DNA of 64,000 nucleotides from Toxonevra muliebris. Taxonomy: Eukaryota; Arthropoda; Insecta; Diptera; Pallopteridae. Below, piece by piece: positions 56,972 through 64,000 of the stretch. The position numbers and the translations under genes were made by a program. Every line of letters begins with the position of its first letter. The first letter of the stretch is position 1. The notes beneath the pieces were generated by a model. That model made no database searches. It was not told where the DNA came from and worked only from the letters and a program-made list of their open reading frames with translations. Location: contig OY829326.1 of assembly GCA_963691655.1 (NCBI GenBank), positions 55,111,776 to 55,175,775 on the forward strand. Direction: 5' to 3'.

Positions 56972-59400
56972 ATCAATTGTAAAATAAAGATCTAAAGTAA
57001 AATGTTCTATAAATTCAAATGCCCCCCCCCCGGCCGCCTCCCCCTCACCCCCCTTGAAACTTAATGCCATGAGAGTTCACCACCTAAAGCCACAAATTTC
57101 ATTCTTGAAACGGCACTGAGTTTAACATCTTTTTCTCTTACACTCCGATGCTACTAAATTGCATGTAATTTCTTAATAAGTCACTTTTACACGCTGATGT
57201 TCTTGCGCAATAAACAAAAAACTAAAAAAAAAAAAAAGCGAGACCTTTTAAAATGTAATTAATTTGCAAAAATCTCAAATATAACACAAACAACCAAAGC
57301 CAAACAACACCACCTGTATGTGTATGTGTGTGTGTGTGTGTGTGCGACGAACCCCCGCCAAAAACTCATACCACATCATGCATCAGGCATTCAGCAGCAA
57401 ACACACAAAGAACATGCAATCCAACTGCAGCATATGCTGCACAAGCTCCATACAGCAAATGAAGACAAATGACCAACATGCAAACCATAATTTTCTACAC
57501 TTCATTGGTGCCATTTGCTTCGATTTGATTACTTTAGTGGTCTGGTGGTCGTATTGCAAATTTTTTTTTTACAATTTGTTGTTCTTGGTTGTTTTGTTTT
57601 TTTTTTGTTTTTGTGTGACTAGCTTCTCTCTTAAAACTTCCAAACTACACAGTGCAACGATAGCTTTTCTCAGCTATGGTCTATAAGTAAGTATAAAGTG
57701 TTCGCTTGAGAAATTACTTTTGTCAATTCATACATCATTTGATTGCACTCTAGTTTTAGTCGCTTTAGCTGTGGAAAAGCAATGAAAACAACCAAATCCT
57801 ACTAAGATGCTGACAATAGACAATGACGACGACAAATGATTGGAAACATACCTGTAGGAAATTGTGTCGATATAATTCATGATAGAGAGAAAACTTTAAA
57901 TGTTTAAAAATGTTTAAAATGAAAAGTTTTCTTTTTTCTAGCTTCACTGTGGTCAGCTGAGAACTAATCTTTTGCTGCTGCTATATATTTTGGATCTATG
58001 CAACATGTAAACTCGATTGGGATTATTTTCTGTTGTGAAATTTTTTCTCATTATTGCTGACATATCTAAAGACAAATCAAGACAGACATTTTTAAGTTTA
58101 CTTTCAATTTCATTTTCAATTTAACTATCCACCTATTCCCTAACAATTCATTGATATTTCCTGCTGGGTTTCATAAGAGTTTGATTCTGGTATTGTGTGA
58201 TTGTTGCTCGTTACTTTGCTGTTGCTGCTGCTGCTTTTGCTGTTCGTTCTGTCACAATCAGTGTCAGTCGACATTTAGTGTGATCTGTAATGTTATTGCC
58301 TTTATATTGTTCATTAAAGTAGTTTTTATCGAGTAGCAATATAGTTACGAATATGTTGTAAATATGTACTTATGTATTTATTGCATTAGAATGAATGATT
58401 GTATGTATGTATGGATATTCAAGGTTTATTGTTATTAGAATTGTTTGGTAATAAAATTTACGATGATAATATTAATGATGATGATGAGTAAGAATGTTGG
58501 ATTAATCTGGTTAAAATTTGTAAAATTTTACAATTGATGCCACACACAAAGTGTGATTGTTTTGATTTCTACCAAAAGGATTAAAGTTAGTATTTTAATG
58601 TCCTATAGCCTAAGAGCCACAATTTCTAAAAGTTTTTGAAAAATATTTCAGTTTCTTTGATAATATTCAAGACAAACCAGAACTCTAATTGAAAGTCGTA
58701 ATAAAAAAGTTTTTGTTATAAAAAACTAAAATACTAAATACTAACATACTTTACGCATTATTGTTTACTTCATTATAAAAGTTTTCGTTTTTATGTTCCA
58801 AAAAGTGCAAACTTGGTTTTTTTAAATTTTATGTTTTCTCTTTTCAATGCACTTTTTTCGCTTTTTGCACGATGATATCGCCTGATGTTGATATTATTTT
58901 ACAATCTAAATTAGGAAAGAATAAACCACAAACTAAAATATTACACAACCGTTTTTGATATAGAAATTTTGTGTTGCATACTTTTGGGCTTAAAGTAAAA
59001 TATATAATAAAACACACACTTATAAATTCACATATACTAAGAAACCTCACACGGCACTGACGTGACATTTAATTTTAGTCTCTATCAATTCACCCTACTA
59101 TAAATTTTCCTTTAGCACCGAGTAAAGATGTTAGCACATCACAAAAAAACGTTCCTAAATGTAAGGAAATTGAAGAAGACAACCTGGAGACAATTTATGC
59201 ATGCAGAAACTAACTCTACTAATGCTAGACAATAAAAAGAGATGGAGAATATTAATAAAAAACAATCACTAAAGTGTCAAAAGTCTACTTGCAACTTTTT
59301 GCCACAGCTTTAATAACAAGGGAAAATATAACATCACATAGCATTTGTTAAAGAACAGGTAGTTATTCAAGGTGTTATATTTAACCCATTTTAAATGGTA
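56972..59400. other. Non-coding DNA with microsatellites
   Basis: Contains a (TG)n tract at 57317-57344, a CAA-poor AT-rich body and CTGCTGCTGCTTTTGCTG-like sequence near 58216. Frames at 57318-57686 and 58151-58336 are rich in C and F and look compositional. No exon can be supported. Confidence 0.4.
57021..57055. repeat. Second C-rich tract
   Basis: G followed by eleven C, then GGCCGCCTCCCCCTCACCCC. This is the second of two C-rich tracts in this arm of the window. They flank the D37E element at about 1.5 kb on the left and 50 bp on the right. Confidence 0.85.
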
Positions 59401-59469
59401 GTCAGACAAAAATTGGTATACGGAATAAATATAAAGCCTTATTGACTCTGTATGAAAAACTTTTTAATC

Positions 59470-60060
59470 GGACAATTGTAACGCCTACCTCCAATATAAA
59501 TGTATGTGAAATTTTGAAAATGCAATAATTTCGAACCAATTACAGATATAATCATTAAATTACATCGGCTAATATATATTGTCTTGAACATAAGTCGTGC
59601 TAAAAATTAGAACTATTGGATCATTATCACGCGTACCTCTCATACATATAAATATAATTACAAAATACTGAAATCTTATTTTTATTTTTTTATTATGTAT
59701 TTTTAAAGTCTCACATATATGAGTGGTAGGCGTAACAACATTCCAATCATGATAATTTTTACCTTGATGTATTGCTATGCTATTATTTACCAGAATATGT
59801 AATTTTATCACTATATCTACAATGGGTTCCAAGTTATAAGGTTTTAAAAATTTCGCATATATGAAAGGTGGGCGTGGTAATAATCCAATCTAACCCATAT
59901 TTGCAATGATATATGGCAATAATAATGTTTATAAGTACACAAAATATCATGATCATATCTATAATATGTACCAAGTTATATCCTTTTCACGATTTCATTT
60001 GTATGGGAAGTAGGCGTGGTAATAGCCCGCTCGTTATAATTTTTCACACAGTGATTGCTA
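59470..60060. repeat. About 145-bp units in head-to-head arrangement
   Basis: A unit recognised by (A/G)GTRGGCGTGGTAA-like words occurs five times. On the minus strand it occurs near 59490 and 59638 (ACGCCTACCT, ACGCGTACCT). On the plus strand it occurs near 59724 (TGGTAGGCGT), 59866 (AGGTGGGCGT) and 60008 (AAGTAGGCGT). Steps are 148, 142 and 142 bp. Between the words each unit carries ATATCTRTAAT and CCAAGTTATA or CCAATTACAG-like sequence in matching orientation. The array inverts near 59670-59690. Non-coding, diverged. Confidence 0.7.
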
Positions 60061-61946
60061 ATGACTTTCAGAATTTTGGCCAGCTAAAAACGGATTTGAC
60101 CCCATAGTGCACTGTGTAATTAAAATTATTGCAAATAATTTTAGTATCACCCAAAATAATTTTTTTTTGTTAATTACTCGAAATCTGATCCTCAACTGGC
60201 GATAAAATCAAAACGAAACAACGCACTGCATACTTAAGCTACGCAACAAATAGCTCCGTTATTCATCTATCGACTGGGCGGCATGAATACACTTACAAAA
60301 ATTTTAAACGTATTTTAAATTGTATCAAGCGGATACACGTTTGGAGATGGTCCTGCATACTAGAGGGTTAAGGTGAAGCAGGGAAGAGGAAATTCTTCGA
60401 AGGAAATTGTTATTATTATTATAGTGCAGCAGGTCATTGAGGTCCTCACCTATAAAAAGTTATATTTCAGATGATTATTAAAAAATTTAAAAAATAAATA
60501 AAAATTAAAATAGTAAGTAATGCACTAATAAGAAGAAAACTATTAAAAACAATTAAAAAATTATAAAAGTATGTCTTAATACAACTTTGTTTAAAACTGA
60601 ATCACAAAATCTTTTCCAAACTTTATTTCGAAAATATCACAAAGAAGAGTCGCTAAGTCTAACGTGGGCGCATAAATACAAATAAAGAAAATATACAATC
60701 ACTTATAAAGGAAGACTCAAAAAAAAAAAAAAACTAAAACTAAACTTGCGAAAGAAACTAATTAGTGCCGTCATATGAACATGATTACTTGACAGGCAAC
60801 CAAACACAGTCAAAGTCAAAGCCATAATGGTTGGCTGTTTAGTTAGATAGCCAGTTTAGATAGGTAGCCAGCAGCAGCCGCAGCAGAATAAAGTGCCGAT
60901 TAAAAGATATGTCAGCAACAAAAGTACGTTATTATGTTAGCAATAAGTTTGTAAACACAAGCATTTTGTATTTTATACTGTTGATATTGTAGCTGCTAGA
61001 ATGTAAACGCTTATATCGAATGCATACATGTGACAATGATAATGGCGCTGTGTACACATACATTTAAAATTATTGTCACAAACGTCATAAATAGATTGTA
61101 AATTTAATTGAAGGTTAAAAAGAAATCACAAACTAAGTTTACTTGACAGCAGTGACAGTCAGCAGCAGCAACAACAACAACACTAACACCAACAGAGAAA
61201 AGAAGATAACAGCAAATCCAGTTGCTATTGAGGAAAACGTTTAAAACATTAAAACTGCGCACATAAAGATAATTATTAATTAAGCATGAAATTAAATATT
61301 GTTTATATAAAATTAAACGTTGCAATCATCTTTGTATGTACATGGTATGGTATATATAAAGTAAGTCAACACGAACGCATACAAGTGGTCGGTAGTTATG
61401 ACAGTAAGTAAACGAGTACATGAAAGAAGCTAAGCAATTTAGCTTATGTGAATGCAGTATGTGCGTGAGAAAAAGAGACATTTATACTTTTTATGGAGCG
61501 TTACTTTTTACCTAAGTAGTTGATGCGGGTACCTTTAAATTTATTTATAAGGAAAACTTTTATTGTATTTCATTGTTTTATTTAGGCATTGTAGTTTATT
61601 AGTAAATATGACTGGTTGCAAGTTACTTTCCCAACTGTGCATCATTTATATAAATATATTTATATATTATTACCTATTTATTTATTGTTGACTATGTCTT
61701 TTTTATAATTAAATTGAATATTAATTGCATAGAGTTGATTGTTTCAGGTTAGTCTTACATCAAGGGGTAATATACATACACTAGTGTTAGCCGAAAAAAT
61801 CGAACATTTTTTAATTGCATTTTTTTAAAGTATATTCTCTTGAGATAATATTCTCCAAATCAATAGAGATCTGCGCACTATAGCTAAAATTACAACTGTC
61901 AACAGCGCACTACTTCCGACTACCTGAACATGGTACCGAAAGTTTA
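60061..61946. other. Non-coding DNA
   Basis: AT-rich spacer. A CAGCAGCAGCCGCAGCAG-like stretch lies near 60867 and CAGCAGCAGCAACAACAACA near 61160. No gene, no clear TIR. Confidence 0.45.
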
Positions 61947-62705
61947 ACCCTTTCTTCTCAACTTTTTTATTTGGGATTGAAAATTTTGTTTGCAATTTTT
62001 GACTCGTAGATTCGGACTTTGTCAAAAATAAAAACCAAACCAAAAAAAGATTGAGGGAAGTTTTTGGGAAAGGTTGTATGTAGAGATTTTGGAATTTTGT
62101 ACATTATAATGACCAAAATGCATGAAAGGAGTGGAAATTCAGGAAAAAAACAATTAAGGTTTACTTTGCAATGTAAAATAAACTTTTAGTTTTGAAAATT
62201 TTTTTAAAGACACACTGCATATAAAAGGTGAAAATGTGAAACATTTTTGGAATTTGAGTTTATTTTTACTAAAATCGAGTATACAGACTTTTGTTGTTCA
62301 GCGACCTATAGTAAAATTTCATGGGCAATATATTTCTTAAACATATTAACCTTCTATCAACCCTCGTAATGGGTCAAAAAAGAATCTTCTTCGAAAAAGG
62401 CGAAAAAGACCCATAATGGTGGGAGCCAAAGGGTTAATATGTTGGAGGAAAATATTCCACGGAAAAATCTACCGTAAATTGCAGAACATACAAACAAACT
62501 CTGGTGCAAAACTAACAAGTTATCTTATGGTTTATTATACTTAATCTGCAAGAAATGGGCAAACTTTAGGCTTACGAAAACAAAAAATTGACTTAAGCTT
62601 TTAAAACGCCGAGACAAGTATAATTTTATTTCCCAAGTTCTATCAGAATCCACTTTCAGAACCTTGTTATTTTTTCGTTTCTTGAACTATGTTATTCAAA
62701 AACAA
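61947..62705 (+). repeat. Dispersed repeat family A, copy 3
   Basis: Same orientation and order of landmarks as 41895-42705, including the small TTAA-bounded segment at 62350-62433. The shared region ends at GTTATTCAAAAACAAATC in both copies, which is probably close to the true right end. Non-coding. Confidence 0.85.
62350..62433. mobile_element. 84-bp TTAA-flanked segment, second copy
   Basis: Flanked by TTAA at 62346-62349 and 62434-62437, with the same length (84 bp) as 42314-42397. The right terminus CCCTTTGGCTCCCACC (reverse complement) resembles the right terminus of the nested element at 43498-43953 (CCCTTTGACGCCC). Confidence 0.45.
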
Positions 62706-62717
62706 ATCAACAATATC

Positions 62718-62759
62718 ACAAATGTATTTTGGACTGTTTTGAGTCCAAATTACATTTGT
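62718..62759. repeat. 42-bp near-perfect palindrome
   Basis: ACAAATGTATTTTGGACT, a six-base loop GTTTTG, then AGTCCAAATTACATTTGT. The arms pair at 17 of 18 positions. It lies in the short gap between family A copy 3 and the hAT-like copy 2. Confidence 0.85.
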
Positions 62760-62774
62760 AGTTTGAGTCCTAAT

Positions 62775-63755
62775 CAGGGTTGCCGTTTTGCTTATTTGTA
62801 AGCAAATTTGCTTACGTTTTTATGGTTGTGCACACGTGTACTTTTTTCTTATCTTGTTTTTTTTTTTTTTTAAATATAATTTGAACTAAAATTTAGAAGA
62901 CAATTTTTATATATTGGCATAATTTTTTTATGACTCCCTTTATTTAGTTTTTTCATTCGATATGATTGGGTAACACTAATTTTATTCATGCATACTTGGT
63001 GTCATCCCCGCTAATTATCGAACGAAAAGTGTAAGTAGTACCAAAATTACATAGTGGCACAAATTTTTAACGAAATTTTCGAAAAACTTTCCAATTTTCC
63101 AGTTTTTCTCCATCGCATCTAGTTCCCCCACAATATGGACCTGAAGTCGTAAAAATGGGGTCTTCAAGCGCTATTAAGAAATTTTTATATTTCAGCAGAT
63201 ACGCATTTGATGTCTGAAGCAAAGTTGATAAGCACAAAGAGCACAAAGTCGTGATCATCGACCCTAAATTACTATAAACCCGTTGGAAAATCTCGCGCAC
63301 AAAATTTTTGTTGCACTGTGTTATCATCTCGGCGTTCGATTACGTTTATTGAAAATGAGTAGGCCGATTTTTTTGATTGAACTTTTAAAATTATAATTTA
63401 TGTTTTTTTTTTTTTTTTGTATAGAAAAATGTATATTTTCAACTATCTTTATGAAGTCAATATAACGGTTTTTCGGGTAGACGAATACGAATATGGCATT
63501 GTTTGCTTTTACAATTAATTCTAGAGTTCGCCACCATACTCATTGTTTTTGTAGGTTTCCTTCTATAAAAAGTTACAAATTGTTATTTAAAAATCGGGAG
63601 ACTCAAGTTGATTTAGTTGATCAGCATCAAAAATATCATCTTTCTAGGGGGTTGTCGAAGTCTCGAAAAATTCGTTCAACCCATATATATGTTATATATA
63701 TAAGGTTTTTTTAGAAGATTTTGATTACAAAATTTTTTAGGTCGTGGCAACTCTG
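62775..63755 (-). mobile_element. hAT-like non-autonomous element (family C), copy 2
   Basis: The ends are CAGGGTTGCCGTTTTGC (left) and CAGAGTTGCCACGAC (right, reverse complemented), the same two distinct ends as copy 1 but in reverse order, hence minus orientation. The flanks GTCCTAAT (62767-62774) and GTCCCAAT (63756-63763) are an 8-bp target duplication with one mismatch. The family B segment is present at about 63060-63318 with its CAGTGCAAC end. At 981 bp it lacks the tandem units of copy 1. No transposase is encoded. Confidence 0.85.
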
Positions 63756-63763
63756 GTCCCAAT

Positions 63764-64000
63764 TTCAAGAATGTAATCAAAAGTAACAAAAAGTAGTGGT
63801 CGCGAAAGGAGCCAAGGTAATATCGTTTCTTCAATAAGTCGTTTGGCAATGGCTGAGAAATGTTTGCCACTAAATTCAAATACTTTTATGTTTCTTTCTT
63901 TTTTAGTAGACATAAGTTGTCTACTACTTTGTTGATTCCACTCTTAAGCTCAGTTGAAAATTACGAGCTGTAGAACTCAAAATTTAAAATGGAAAAATTT
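63764..64000. other. Non-coding DNA to window end
   Basis: Short AT-rich spacer. No feature is seen. Confidence 0.4.

Noticed and set aside
1..64000. LTR retrotransposon or old viral copy
   Set aside because: No long direct repeats with TG..CA ends, no protease, integrase or envelope motifs were seen.

Overview
The window looks like repeat-rich, non-coding DNA of a higher fly (Diptera, Schizophora). A tephritid such as Bactrocera or Rhagoletis is my best guess, from general acquaintance with the repeats only. The evidence is the AT-rich sequence with many CAA/CAG, ATACATAC and (CA)n tracts typical of fly introns and spacers, and the content of mariner/Tc1, hAT and TTAA elements, an R1-like LINE fragment and a tRNA-derived SINE ending in GGTTAGGTTAGG. 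I found no host protein-coding exon that I can defend and no functional RNA gene. The whole 64 kb may be one long intron or an intergenic stretch. Nearly every recognisable protein fragment belongs to a broken transposable element.

Layout. 1-4 kb: plain AT-rich DNA and one diverged repeat. 4.1-6.5 kb: an R1-like LINE fragment (end of ORF1 plus the start of an endonuclease-bearing ORF2, minus strand) wedged between a 32-bp and a 978-bp tract of the same hexanucleotide TCTTAG. 8.6-9.1 kb: a CAGTGCAAC-ended element. 12.9-14.0 kb: a 1.1-kb minisatellite of 12-bp and 17-bp AGACC units. 15.6-16.3 kb: an internally deleted mariner transposase. 20.9-22.6 kb: a tandemly duplicated composite repeat. 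23.9-24.7 kb: a long-TIR element. 26.9-28.3 kb: a hAT-like element with 8-bp target duplications; its inverted relative lies at 62.8-63.8 kb. 33.5-37.8 kb: a nest of TE debris (two LINE tails, a SINE with a perfect 12-bp target duplication, a mariner remnant, a tRNA-like segment). 40.8-44.0 kb: a MITE, a dispersed repeat, and a mariner element whose left end is an inverted copy of its right end and which carries a nested TTAA element. 48.5-51.4 kb: a TIR element, a degenerate TCTGAA minisatellite and an inverted-repeat element. 55.7-57.0 kb: a complete-length but broken Tc1/mariner element with D37E catalytic spacing. 59.5-60.1 kb: about 145-bp units arranged head to head. 61.9-63.8 kb: a dispersed repeat followed by the second hAT-like copy.

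How parts relate. Several families occur more than once: family A at 10.7, 41.9 and 61.9 kb; the hAT-like element at 26.9 and 62.8 kb; the CAGTGCAAC segment at 8.6 kb and inside both hAT-like copies; the degenerate TTTTGGTCTGAA array at 25.1, 30.1, 49.2 and 54.3 kb in both orientations. Three separate tandem-array families are all built on an AGAC core. The most unusual objects are the double-right-ended mariner with its nested insertion (42.84-43.99 kb), the LINE fragment bounded on both sides by TCTTAG repeats, and the related TTAA-flanked elements sharing one terminus. No computation was available: boundaries are by eye, and family names above superfamily level are tentative.
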